13,573 nt of DNA from contig DYNR01000037.1 in NCBI GenBank assembly GCA_020720945.1, positions 1 to 13,573 of the forward strand, read 5' to 3'. Shown here piece by piece: positions 1 through 6,838 of this stretch; the stretch's first letter is position 1; the number at the start of each line of letters is the position of its first letter. The translations under genes and the position numbers were made by a program. The stretch comes from Chthoniobacter flavus. GTDB lineage: Bacteria > Verrucomicrobiota > Verrucomicrobiia > Chthoniobacterales > DYNR01. The notes beneath the pieces were generated by a model. The model was not told where the DNA came from and did not search any database. It worked only from the letters and a program-made list of their open reading frames with translations.

Positions 1-64
1 TAAGCGCTGTGAATGCCTTACAGAGCTTCTTTGCATTTATCTCACGGAGTCAGGTTCAAAAAAA

Positions 65-1531
65 TCAGGAACTGATGCCCGCCATGCAAATGTATTTGAG
101 GTTCGTGTAGTCCTCGATTCCGTATTTCGAGCCTTCTCTTCCGAAGCCAGATTCTTTGATTCCGCCAAACGGAGCCATTGCGTTTGATATGGTGCCCGTG
201 TTGACGCCGACCATTCCGACTTCCAAAGCTTCTGCGACGCGCCAGATTTTTCCGATGTCGCGGCTGTAAAAGTAGGCGGCGAGGCCGACGGGGGAGGCGT
301 TTGCGGCGCGGATCGCTTCTTCTTCGGAGTGGAAGGAAAAAATCGCGGCGACCGGGCCGAAAATTTCTTCCTTCGCCAGAGCCATATCGTGGTGGCAATT
401 CGTCAAAACCGTTGGAAGAAAAAATTGGTTTTCGTTGCTTGCGCGTTTTCCGCCGAGCAAGACGGAAGCACCGAGAGACTTTGCGTTTTCCACGAGCGAT
501 TCCACTTTTCGGAGCGCAGAATCATCGATCAGGGGGCCTTGGGTCGTTCCGTTTTCCCAACCGTTTCCGATGCACAGATTTTTTACGGCGGGGAGGAGTT
601 TTGCCAGGAAAGGTTCCAGCACGCATTCTTCCACGAAAACCCGGTTTGCGCAGACGCAGGTCTGGCCGCTGTTGCGGAATTTCGATGCCATGAGACCTTC
701 TACGGCGGCATCGAGATCGGCATCGGAAAAGACGAGGAATGGAGCGTTCCCGCCTAGCTCCATCGTTACTTTTTTGACGCTCTTCGCGCATTCCTCCAAG
801 ATTTTTTTACCCGTTTCCGTGGAGCCAGTGAAAGTCACTTTTCGCACGAGCGGGTGGCGGAGCAATGCGGTTCCTACGGTTGAAGCCTCGCCGGTGACGA
901 CGCTTAAAACACCGGGAGGTAATCCGGCGCGGGAAGCGAGTTCCGCGAGAGCCAAGGCGGAGAGCGGAGTTTGGGAAGCTGGTTTTACGACGATCGAGCA
1001 GCCGGCGGCCAAAGCGGGAGCGACTTTTCTTGTGATCATCGCATTCGGGAAATTCCACGGGGTGATGGCCGCGCAAACTCCGACAGGTTGGCGGATTACG
1101 AGGATTCTGCGGTCGTTCGAAGGGGCGGGGATCATTTCTCCGTAAAGGCGTTTTGCTTCTTCGGAAAACCACTCGATATAGGATGCGCCGTAGGCGATTT
1201 CTCCGAGAGCTTCGGCTAGAGGCTTGCCTTGTTCCAAAGTCAAAAGGAGTGCGAGGTCTGCCGAATGCCTGTTGATTTCCTCGAACCACGCGCGGAGTAG
1301 CGCGGCGCGCCGGGGCGCAGGAACTTCGCTCCACGCCCGCATGGCATCCGCAGCAAACTCCACAGCCTCATTGACTTCTGGAGCGGAGAGAGAGGGGACC
1401 GCGGCGATTTGAGAACCCGATGCGGGGTTGAAGACAGGAAACGAATCCCCCGAGGCGGCAGCGCGCCATTCCCCGCAAAAAAACGAGAGTTGTTTTTTTA
1501 GAGAAGGGTCTGAAAGCTCGGGGGCAGGCAT
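65..1531 (-). CDS. gabD: NAD(P)-dependent succinate-semialdehyde dehydrogenase, aldehyde dehydrogenase superfamily
   Basis: This 488-residue cytoplasmic enzyme should oxidise succinate semialdehyde to succinate, the last step of GABA or related C4 semialdehyde breakdown. Its length matches the GabD family. Visible landmarks are the oxyanion Asn160 in 'TPWNFP', the cofactor-site Lys183 in 'VVKPAS', the nucleotide-binding 'FTGSTETGKKI' (about 234-244), the general base Glu258 in 'MELGG', and the nucleophile Cys292 in 'GQTCVCANR'. The CxC pair Cys292/Cys294 is typical of succinate-semialdehyde dehydrogenases and is a redox switch in the human enzyme. The ATG lies 9 bases after the fcl stop, so it is probably the last gene of the minus-strand set. 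No strong Shine-Dalgarno sequence precedes it. No GABA transaminase is in the window, so a related semialdehyde substrate (for example glutarate semialdehyde) cannot be excluded. Confidence 0.92.
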   Translation of the reverse strand: MPAPELSDPSLKKQLSFFCGEWRAAASGDSFPVFNPASGSQIAAVPSLSAPEVNEAVEFAADAMRAWSEVPAPRRAALLRAWFEEINRHSADLALLLTLEQGKPLAEALGEIAYGASYIEWFSEEAKRLYGEMIPAPSNDRRILVIRQPVGVCAAITPWNFPNAMITRKVAPALAAGCSIVVKPASQTPLSALALAELASRAGLPPGVLSVVTGEASTVGTALLRHPLVRKVTFTGSTETGKKILEECAKSVKKVTMELGGNAPFLVFSDADLDAAVEGLMASKFRNSGQTCVCANRVFVEECVLEPFLAKLLPAVKNLCIGNGWENGTTQGPLIDDSALRKVESLVENAKSLGASVLLGGKRASNENQFFLPTVLTNCHHDMALAKEEIFGPVAAIFSFHSEEEAIRAANASPVGLAAYFYSRDIGKIWRVAEALEVGMVGVNTGTISNAMAPFGGIKESGFGREGSKYGIEDYTNLKYICMAGISS

Positions 1532-1540
1532 GGCAAAAAA

Positions 1541-2476
1541 TTATCCGAGTTGTTTGAGATACCACTCGTAGGTCGAGCGGATGCCGTCGCGGAGCGAGAT
1601 TTTCGGGCGCCAACCAAGCGCGAAGGTGTTTGTCATGTCGAGCAGTTTGCGCGGGGTGCCGTCCGGTTTGGAAGAGTCAAAAACCAAGTCGCCGCCGAAG
1701 CCGACGACTTCGCAGATTAGTTCGGCCAGTTCGCGGATCGTCACATCTTCTCCGCAGCCGACATTCAAAAAGTCCGTGCCCTCGTAATTTTGGAGGAGGA
1801 AGAAAGATGCGTCGGCCAAGTCGTCCACATGGAGGAACTCGCGGCGAGGGGTTCCCGAGCCCCAGACGGTCACGGTTTTTTCACCCGCGAGTTTTGCCTC
1901 GTGGACTTTGCGCATGAGGGCGGGCAAGACATGGGAAGTTTGGAGGTCGAAGTTGTCGTAAGTCCCGTAGAGGTTGGTCGGCATCGCCGAGAAGAAATTT
2001 TTTCCGTATTGGCGGGCGTAAGACTGGCAGAGGCGGATGCCGCAGATTTTTGCCAAGGCGTAGGGTTCGTTTGTGGGTTCGAGCGTGCCGGAAAGGAGCG
2101 AAGATTCTTTGATCGGCTGTTCGGCAAATTTTGGGTAAATGCAAGAACTGCCGAGGAAGAGGAGGCGTTTTACGCCGAAGTCCGCCGAAGCGGAAATGAC
2201 ATTGTTTTGGATGTCGAGGTTTTGGAGCAAAAATTCCACGGGGAAATCGTAGTTGGCTTTGATGCCGCCGACTTTTGCAGCGGCATCCACGACGACAGCG
2301 GGGCGTTCTGCGTCGAAAAACGAGCGGACGGCCGAGCGGTCGGTCAAATCCAGTTCTTTGTGGGTGCGAGTGACGATGCTGGTGAACCCTTCGGCTTCGA
2401 AGCGGCGGAGCAAGGCACTTCCCACCATGCCGCGATGTCCGGCGATAAAGACTTTTTCGTTTTTCGAGATTTTCAT
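1541..2476 (-). CDS. fcl: GDP-L-fucose synthase (GDP-4-keto-6-deoxymannose epimerase/reductase)
   Basis: This 311-residue extended short-chain dehydrogenase converts GDP-4-keto-6-deoxy-D-mannose to GDP-L-fucose using NADPH, feeding surface polysaccharide synthesis. The N-terminal Rossmann motif 'GHRGMVGS' is at 13-20. The catalytic set matches the E. coli enzyme with a constant offset of three: Ser110 and Cys112 in 'SSCIYP', Tyr139 and Lys143 in 'YALAK', and His182 in 'SHVLPAL'. I chose the ATG at 2476 because it places the Rossmann fold a few residues in. A longer frame to 2530 would need a TTG and adds an unlikely 18-residue tail. The region upstream of the ATG is pyrimidine-rich with no Shine-Dalgarno sequence. 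The partner GDP-mannose 4,6-dehydratase is not in the window. It follows the ExbD genes after about 50 bases and is 9 bases from gabD. Confidence 0.95.
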   Translation of the reverse strand: MKISKNEKVFIAGHRGMVGSALLRRFEAEGFTSIVTRTHKELDLTDRSAVRSFFDAERPAVVVDAAAKVGGIKANYDFPVEFLLQNLDIQNNVISASADFGVKRLLFLGSSCIYPKFAEQPIKESSLLSGTLEPTNEPYALAKICGIRLCQSYARQYGKNFFSAMPTNLYGTYDNFDLQTSHVLPALMRKVHEAKLAGEKTVTVWGSGTPRREFLHVDDLADASFFLLQNYEGTDFLNVGCGEDVTIRELAELICEVVGFGGDLVFDSSKPDGTPRKLLDMTNTFALGWRPKISLRDGIRSTYEWYLKQLG

Positions 2477-2526
2477 AAAGCAGAGATAAAAAGAGGAAAG
2501 AGGAGTTGCAGAAGTTCGGGTTCTGG

Positions 2527-2952
2527 TCAATTAAAAGTGAGGTTTTGAACGCCGGCGGCGGCGGCGGCGTTGAGGATTTCCATGATTCTTCCGTGGTTGG
2601 CTTCTGGGGAGGGGCGGATGATGACAGGGTCTTTGTCGCCGAATCGGTCAATGGTTTCTTTGAGCCATGCGCGGAGTTGGGGCAAGTCTTTGCTGTCTAG
2701 GGAATCGTAAGTTTGCTCATTGAGAGAAATGACACCTTCTTGGTCAACATCGATGATGATCGGTGCGGGGGGAGGACCGGATGCTAGCGAGGCGGCTCCC
2801 CTGCCGCTCGGTAAGTTGATATTTAGTTCTCGTTCAGCGACTTGTGAACCTGCGGAAGCCATAAAAAAAAGTAGGAGAACGAAAACGACATCCACCATAG
2901 GGGCGATTTGAAACCCGACATCTCCATCTTCCGAACCGACGCTTGCAGCCAT
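2527..2952 (-). CDS. exbD: ExbD/TolR-family biopolymer transport protein (second copy)
   Basis: This 141-residue inner-membrane protein should work with an ExbB-type channel to turn proton flow into mechanical work on a periplasmic partner. It has a short cytoplasmic N-terminus, 'FQIAPMVDVVFVLLLFFM' spanning about residues 14-31, and a periplasmic domain of about 100 residues ending 'GVQNLTFN'. Asp21 is at the position of the essential proton-carrying Asp (Asp25 of E. coli ExbD). It lies 15 bases downstream of the other exbD and is only loosely similar to it outside the membrane segment and the C-terminal 'AGVxNxTF', so the pair is an old duplication rather than a recent one. The Ala/Ser/Pro-rich linker at about 53-64 is probably disordered. 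No Shine-Dalgarno sequence precedes the ATG. The physiological cargo is unknown. Confidence 0.9.
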   Translation of the reverse strand: MAASVGSEDGDVGFQIAPMVDVVFVLLLFFMASAGSQVAERELNINLPSGRGAASLASGPPPAPIIIDVDQEGVISLNEQTYDSLDSKDLPQLRAWLKETIDRFGDKDPVIIRPSPEANHGRIMEILNAAAAAGVQNLTFN

Positions 2953-2967
2953 AATTAAAAAAAGGGG

Positions 2968-3450
2968 TTATTTTTTTGGTTCTTTTTGGGTTTCTTTATC
3001 GACGACCGAGAAAGTGACATTGCCGACGCCCGCCGAGCCGATGGCTTCTAGGATGCGGCGCATAAAATCGTAGCGCACGAGTTTGTCGGCGCGGATGACC
3101 ACGCGGGTCAGCGGGTTCCTCTGGACTTGAGAGCGGAGGAGCGAGACGAGTTCCGCCAATGAGTAAGTCGTTTCTTGGACGGTGATTGAGGGGGTGTTTG
3201 TCGCGGCGTTGTAGGCGATGTTCACGATAATTTGACCGGGGTTGGACTTAGCGTCTTTCGCATCTTTTGCTACAGGGAGGTCGATGCCTTCGGTCGATTG
3301 GAGCACTTCGGTCGAGCTGATCGACATGAAGAAAACAAGCAAGACCAAGAGAATGTCGATCATCGGAGCGATCTGGAATTCCGGGTCGGCATCGGGCTCC
3401 ACGGGGCGCACCCGTTTGCGGAGGCTCTTGCTTTTGGCGAATGCGGACAT
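2968..3450 (-). CDS. exbD: ExbD/TolR-family biopolymer transport protein (first copy)
   Basis: This 160-residue single-pass inner-membrane protein is the first of two adjacent ExbD subunits. The basic N-terminus (residues 1-17, several Lys/Arg) is cytoplasmic. The transmembrane segment 'APMIDILLVLLVFFM' (28-42) carries Asp32, the expected proton-relay residue. The periplasmic domain contains 'RVVIRADKLVRYDFMRRILEA' features typical of the family's C-terminal peptide-binding fold, followed by a charged tail ending in Lys-Lys. It follows exbB after 27 bases and precedes the second exbD by 15 bases, so the three are surely cotranscribed. Two different ExbDs with one ExbB would allow a mixed rotor/dimer in the channel pore; this is inference. 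No TonB or TonB-dependent receptor is visible in the window. Confidence 0.9.
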   Translation of the reverse strand: MSAFAKSKSLRKRVRPVEPDADPEFQIAPMIDILLVLLVFFMSISSTEVLQSTEGIDLPVAKDAKDAKSNPGQIIVNIAYNAATNTPSITVQETTYSLAELVSLLRSQVQRNPLTRVVIRADKLVRYDFMRRILEAIGSAGVGNVTFSVVDKETQKEPKK

Positions 3451-3477
3451 AGCTAGATGCCGGGAGGCACAAAACGG

Positions 3478-4368
3478 TTACTGGCTCCAGTCCAAGGCGG
3501 CACCGCAATGAGGGCAATTGCTTTCTCCAGGTTGGATGGTGCCATTACAGACCGGGCAATTTAAGAGCGTTTCCGTATTTTCCGTTTGAGGGGCGGGGGT
3601 GCCTGTTTCGAAGCCTTCCCCGATGCGGAGGCCTTCGAGTTCGGAGAACGGGATGTCTTCAACCAAGTGATTGAGAGTTTCGTCCGCGTAGAGGACTACG
3701 GAGGCGATGCGGTTGCGGAAGTAGTAGTAAAAGATGAAAGCCGGGATCGCCAAGAAAAGGCCGCTGGCGGTCGCCATCAAAACTTCACCGATGCTCAGGG
3801 CCAGTTTGCGGGGGTCGGAAACTCCGGAGGAGCCCAAGACGGCGAATGCGCTCATCATGCCGATGACCGTTCCGAGGAGACCGATCATGGGGGCGATCAC
3901 GCCGATGACGGAGAGGTAGCTGTTTTTCGTTTTGAAAACTTGGGCTTCGCGGTGGCCGCGTTCGATCAGAGAGATTTCCGTAGCATCCTTGCCGCGCCCG
4001 ATTCGTTCCAGTGTGCCAGCGAGAACATTGGCGATGTAGGCATTGTTCGCTTTGCAAATCCGCCAAGCTTCTTGGTAATTTCCGAAATCGATGGCGGATT
4101 TCAGGGAAGCGGCGAGGGCGGCGGGAGCCAGGACTTCATTTCTGAGTTGCAGGGCAAGTTGGATGACCAGAGTGACCATCACCATCGAAACCATCAGGAT
4201 ACAGACCCAGATAAAAATGATCATCGGGCCACCGTGGAGGATGGTTTGGATGATGTTCATTGATTGGGCGACTTCCGCCGGAGCCTGCTGGGATTGAGCG
4301 AAGGCTGGGTGGAGAGAAGAGAGAAGAAAAGCTGCGGCGAGCGGGAGAGGGATTTGTTTTGTGTTCAA
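3478..4368 (-). CDS. exbB: MotA/TolQ/ExbB proton channel family protein with signal peptide and C-terminal zinc ribbon
   Basis: This 296-residue protein is the channel-forming partner of the two ExbD proteins. Residues 1-24 look like a cleavable signal peptide ending 'PAFA' before Gln25. Three membrane segments follow, at about 49-75, 152-178 and 190-216, with the family motif 'GLLGTVIGMM' at 163-172 and 'GEVLMATASGLFLAIPA' at 194-210. By ExbB topology the loop 76-150 and the tail from 217 are cytoplasmic. The tail ends in a CxxC-x10-CxxC zinc ribbon (Cys271, Cys274, Cys285, Cys288), which ordinary ExbB and TolQ lack. The start is a TTG, chosen because the signal peptide lies directly after it; the next ATG (residue 37) would remove it. 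No Shine-Dalgarno sequence is seen. Function as a proton channel is secure by family; the cargo and the ribbon's role are unknown. Confidence 0.9.
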   Translation of the reverse strand: MNTKQIPLPLAAAFLLSSLHPAFAQSQQAPAEVAQSMNIIQTILHGGPMIIFIWVCILMVSMVMVTLVIQLALQLRNEVLAPAALAASLKSAIDFGNYQEAWRICKANNAYIANVLAGTLERIGRGKDATEISLIERGHREAQVFKTKNSYLSVIGVIAPMIGLLGTVIGMMSAFAVLGSSGVSDPRKLALSIGEVLMATASGLFLAIPAFIFYYYFRNRIASVVLYADETLNHLVEDIPFSELEGLRIGEGFETGTPAPQTENTETLLNCPVCNGTIQPGESNCPHCGAALDWSQ

Positions 4369-4411
4369 GGTGTTGGGTTTGGTGTTTTGTTACAGTTTTT
4401 TCTTTTTCGCA

Positions 4412-5176
4412 TCAAGGGACAAGAACGCGTTTTTCTTTTTCTAGGGAGGCGGCGTTTGTTTCGGATTTTTTGGTTGCCAGGGAGTCTGAAGAGTAAATGG
4501 TGGAGGCGAGGAGGAAGCATTCGAGGGCGCGGGAATCGTCGCCTTCGGACTGGAGGATTTCGCCCATCGTGAAGAGGGCTTGCCCGATTTTTGCATTTTG
4601 CGCTTTTGTGTTTGCCTGTTTTTTTTGTTGGGGTTCCAAGAGTGGGGCGAGGAGAGATTTCGCTTCGGAGGGTTTGTTTTTTTCGAGGGCAAGTTTGGCG
4701 GAAATCAAAGCGATCGTGTCGTTTTGCGGGAAGGGATTTTTTTTGTAGGCGGCGAGGACGGCTTCCGCCGCGGCGGTTTTTTTTGCGTCGAGTTGGAGGG
4801 TGATCAGGTCGAAGGTCGCCAAATCCAACCACTCTGCGGGGAGACCTTGGAAGCGTTTGAGAGTTTCTTCCAGTGATGCCAAAGCAGCATCGTTTTTTCC
4901 CGAGGCGGCGAAATTTTTTGCGTCGTTGAGAGATGGGGGAGGAGCCATCGAAAGGAGTTCGATTTCGGTGATAGGGAAAGAGGCTTCGAGTTTTCCTCCT
5001 TTATCTAACGAAGTTTGGATGAGGATATTTCCCTTTGAAACGCCAGAAACCGAGCCTTCGCGTGCGCTGCCGTTCTTAAACTTCACGAAATCCGGGCGTT
5101 CCGACGCGAAAATGGAAGTTGCGGTCAAAAAAAACAGGGGAAATGCGAGTCTCCGTAGCGTGAAGCTTGCTTTCAT
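4412..5176 (-). CDS. Secreted TPR-like protein, probable periplasmic partner of the ExbB/ExbD module
   Basis: I do not recognise this 254-residue protein as a named gene. Residues 1-24 form a signal peptide (basic start, hydrophobic core, 'SIFA' before Ser25). Residues 29-77 read as a small beta-rich domain ('VKFKNGSAREGSVSG... NILIQ'), reminiscent of short SH3-like barrels fused to TPR proteins. From about 82 the sequence is helical, with Ala/Leu periodicity consistent with three or four TPR-like repeats ('AASGKNDAALASLEETLKRF', about 90-109; 163-180; 199-224). A Gln/Lys-rich linker is at about 183-195. It is the first gene of the minus-strand set and lies 43 bases before exbB. This is a common arrangement for TPR-ExbB-ExbD clusters, so a periplasmic scaffold linked to the proton channel is likely. 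That role is inferred from context, not shown. Confidence 0.8.
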   Translation of the reverse strand: MKASFTLRRLAFPLFFLTATSIFASERPDFVKFKNGSAREGSVSGVSKGNILIQTSLDKGGKLEASFPITEIELLSMAPPPSLNDAKNFAASGKNDAALASLEETLKRFQGLPAEWLDLATFDLITLQLDAKKTAAAEAVLAAYKKNPFPQNDTIALISAKLALEKNKPSEAKSLLAPLLEPQQKKQANTKAQNAKIGQALFTMGEILQSEGDDSRALECFLLASTIYSSDSLATKKSETNAASLEKEKRVLVP

Positions 5177-5232
5177 GATTGCAATTTTCTACTCTAAGCG
5201 TTTCAACAAATCAAACATTTCTACTGGATTTC
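5177..5232. promoter_or_regulatory. Divergent intergenic region expected to hold promoters for both gene sets
   Basis: These 56 bases separate the start codons of two divergent genes and must carry signals for at least the first gene on each side unless the promoters lie inside the coding sequences. The segment is AT-rich compared with its flanks. On the plus strand 'TTGCTT' (5167-5172) and 'TACTCT' (5190-5195) are spaced by 17 bases but match consensus poorly. I see no convincing box on the minus strand. The existence of promoters here is inferred from layout. Confidence 0.45.
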
Positions 5233-6750
5233 ATGATAACGATTCTACGACGCAATCAGAGGTGGCTGTTATTTATAGTAGCGGTCTTAACTATAGTGGC
5301 TTTCGCTTGGCTTTACAACAGGACAGACACGGAGAAACTCGGTGCGAACAAAATCGCGCAGATTTACGGCAGGACGCTTTACCAGATCGACATTGACAGG
5401 GCGGTCCGCCTGCAACAGCTCGCGGCCATACTCGGGATGAACGAGTTTTTGATGTCGTTGACGGCGACGGCCGAAAGCCAGGGGGCGATGGTCGAAGAGT
5501 TCGTTTGGAATTTGCAAGTTTTGGGGCATGAGTCCGAGTTGCTTTGGCTCAAGCCCGGAGATGTTCAAGTGCTCGACGCGATCAAGGCGTTGCCCGCGTT
5601 TTCGACAAACGGGGTTTTCGACCGCAAAAAATACGCGGCGTTTCTCGGCGAGCAACTGGCACCTAGAGGCATGACCGAGAGGCACTTAGAAGATTTGATC
5701 CGCAGTTCCTTGGCATTTGAGACGCTCCGCAAGCTCGTGGCATCTCCGGTTGTTTTGACCGATTGGGAGATCCGGCAAACCATGCGGATGTTTCAAAAAG
5801 TAGATGTTCTCGTGGTGCGGGTGCCCGAGTTGGCGGATTCCGAAAAGCCGAAAGCAACGGACGAAGAGGTTGCGTCTTACTACGAAAAAAACAAAGCCCA
5901 GCTTCTGACTCCCGACTACCGTTCGGTGACGGTCGCCGAAGTCCGGACGGAGGGAGACCCGCAAACGACCGACAAAAAAGCGCGGATGGCGGCTTTGCAA
6001 AAAGCTGCGGAGGCGATTTCGGCGTTGCACGAAAAAGCGCAACAACCGGGGGCGGATTTTGCGGCTTTGGCGGCGGGGGCTCAAGCGGTCGTGACGGAGA
6101 CCCCATTGTTTGATGCGCAAGGATTTACGAAAGGGGCGACGCCTGCAGAAAAAGGGGGTGCGGTTGCGTTGCCTCGGCCTGTTGTCGCGGAGGTTTTTCG
6201 TCTTTCCGCCGCTCGTCCGCTCGGGGAAATCATCCAAGACGGCAATTCTTTTTTTGTCGTCAAGCTAGGCAAAGAAGAAGTGCCCCGCCCGCTCGCGCTA
6301 GATGAGGCGCGCACGAAGATCCTGGCTCTTTTGCTTTCGGAAAAGACCAACAGCACACTGCGGGCGAAGGCCGACGGATTCCGTGAAAGCATCGCAAAAG
6401 CGGTGGCGGACGGTGCTGATTTTTCGGGTGCGTTAAAATCTCAAGGGCTTGTTTCCGAAGAGGTTGCAGGGTTGGAACCCTGGTCGCAAACGATGGACGA
6501 AAAGGCGTTTTTTGCCAGGGCCAGCTCGGAGATGGACGAAAAAGAAATCAGTGCGGTCGAGAGGGGGCCCAAGGGTTATTACTTTTTGTGTTTGAAGAGC
6601 AGGCATCCCGTGGATCCCGCACTTGCCGCAACCCGGCAAACCGAAGTCGAAAAATCTCTTTTGGAGCGCAAGCAGATGCTTCTTTTTATCGAGTGGCTCC
6701 GTTTGGCCAGAGAAAAATCCGACCTCCGTTTTTTCCACCAGCGTTCCTGA
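5233..6750 (+). CDS. Membrane-anchored SurA/PpiD-like periplasmic folding factor
   Basis: This 505-residue protein resembles PpiD/SurA-type chaperones of the cell envelope. A basic N-terminus ('MITILRRNQRW') is followed by one transmembrane anchor at about 10-27, placing the rest in the periplasm. Residues 40-190 are helical and match the SurA N-terminal domain style ('NKIAQIYGRTLYQIDIDRAV'). Residues 212-350 resemble a degenerate parvulin (PpiC) domain, with 'GADFAALA' (273-280) and 'FFVVKLGKEEVPRP' (340-353). The usual histidines and GGxLG segment are not visible, so it may be a chaperone without isomerase activity. A second related stretch may lie at 395-456. I chose the ATG at 5233 because the anchor follows at once; an in-frame TTG at 5179 is less likely. 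It starts the plus-strand set, 88 bases before metG. Confidence 0.8.
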   Translation: MITILRRNQRWLLFIVAVLTIVAFAWLYNRTDTEKLGANKIAQIYGRTLYQIDIDRAVRLQQLAAILGMNEFLMSLTATAESQGAMVEEFVWNLQVLGHESELLWLKPGDVQVLDAIKALPAFSTNGVFDRKKYAAFLGEQLAPRGMTERHLEDLIRSSLAFETLRKLVASPVVLTDWEIRQTMRMFQKVDVLVVRVPELADSEKPKATDEEVASYYEKNKAQLLTPDYRSVTVAEVRTEGDPQTTDKKARMAALQKAAEAISALHEKAQQPGADFAALAAGAQAVVTETPLFDAQGFTKGATPAEKGGAVALPRPVVAEVFRLSAARPLGEIIQDGNSFFVVKLGKEEVPRPLALDEARTKILALLLSEKTNSTLRAKADGFRESIAKAVADGADFSGALKSQGLVSEEVAGLEPWSQTMDEKAFFARASSEMDEKEISAVERGPKGYYFLCLKSRHPVDPALAATRQTEVEKSLLERKQMLLFIEWLRLAREKSDLRFFHQRS

Positions 6751-6776
6751 TTTTTTCAGAGTTGCGAGAGCTTTTC

Positions 6777-6815
6777 CTCTTTCCCGTTTCCTTGTTTGAA
6801 GGGAAGGGGGAGGGG
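6777..6815 (+). other. Pyrimidine/purine-tract hairpin in the metG leader
   Basis: A pyrimidine-rich arm at 6777-6793 can pair with a purine-rich arm at 6799-6815 across the 5-base loop GTTTG. All 17 positions pair except one G-G mismatch (6786/6806), counting five G-U wobbles. It ends 23 bases before the metG ATG and is not followed by a T run, so it is not a standard intrinsic terminator. The purine arm runs into GGAGG (6814-6818), which is 20 bases from the ATG, too far for a normal ribosome binding site. The role is unknown; RNA processing, stabilisation or leader control of metG are options. Confidence 0.5.
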
Positions 6816-6838
6816 AGGTTCCGAAAGATTTATCTTCC

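Noticed and set aside
1..30. Hairpin (CTGT/ACAG) downstream of gabD as a terminator
   Set aside because: The stem is only about four to six weak pairs, and no T run follows it on the minus strand.
2477..2530. N-terminal extension of fcl from a TTG at 2530
   Set aside because: The extra 18 residues have no place in the Rossmann fold, and the ATG at 2476 gives the normal length.
1790..2548. A 252-codon plus-strand frame opposite fcl
   Set aside because: It lies fully antisense to a GDP-fucose synthase with all catalytic residues. Its composition is typical of a shadow frame.
4258..4260. Internal ATG (residue 37) as the exbB start
   Set aside because: It would delete a well-formed signal peptide that lies in frame directly upstream, so the TTG at 4368 was kept.
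3586..4263. A 225-codon plus-strand frame opposite exbB
   Set aside because: The His/Asp-rich translation mirrors hydrophobic codons of the real channel protein.
6751..6838. Intrinsic terminator or T-box riboswitch before metG
   Set aside because: The hairpin is not followed by a T run, and the 88-base gap is too short and lacks the T-box sequence elements.
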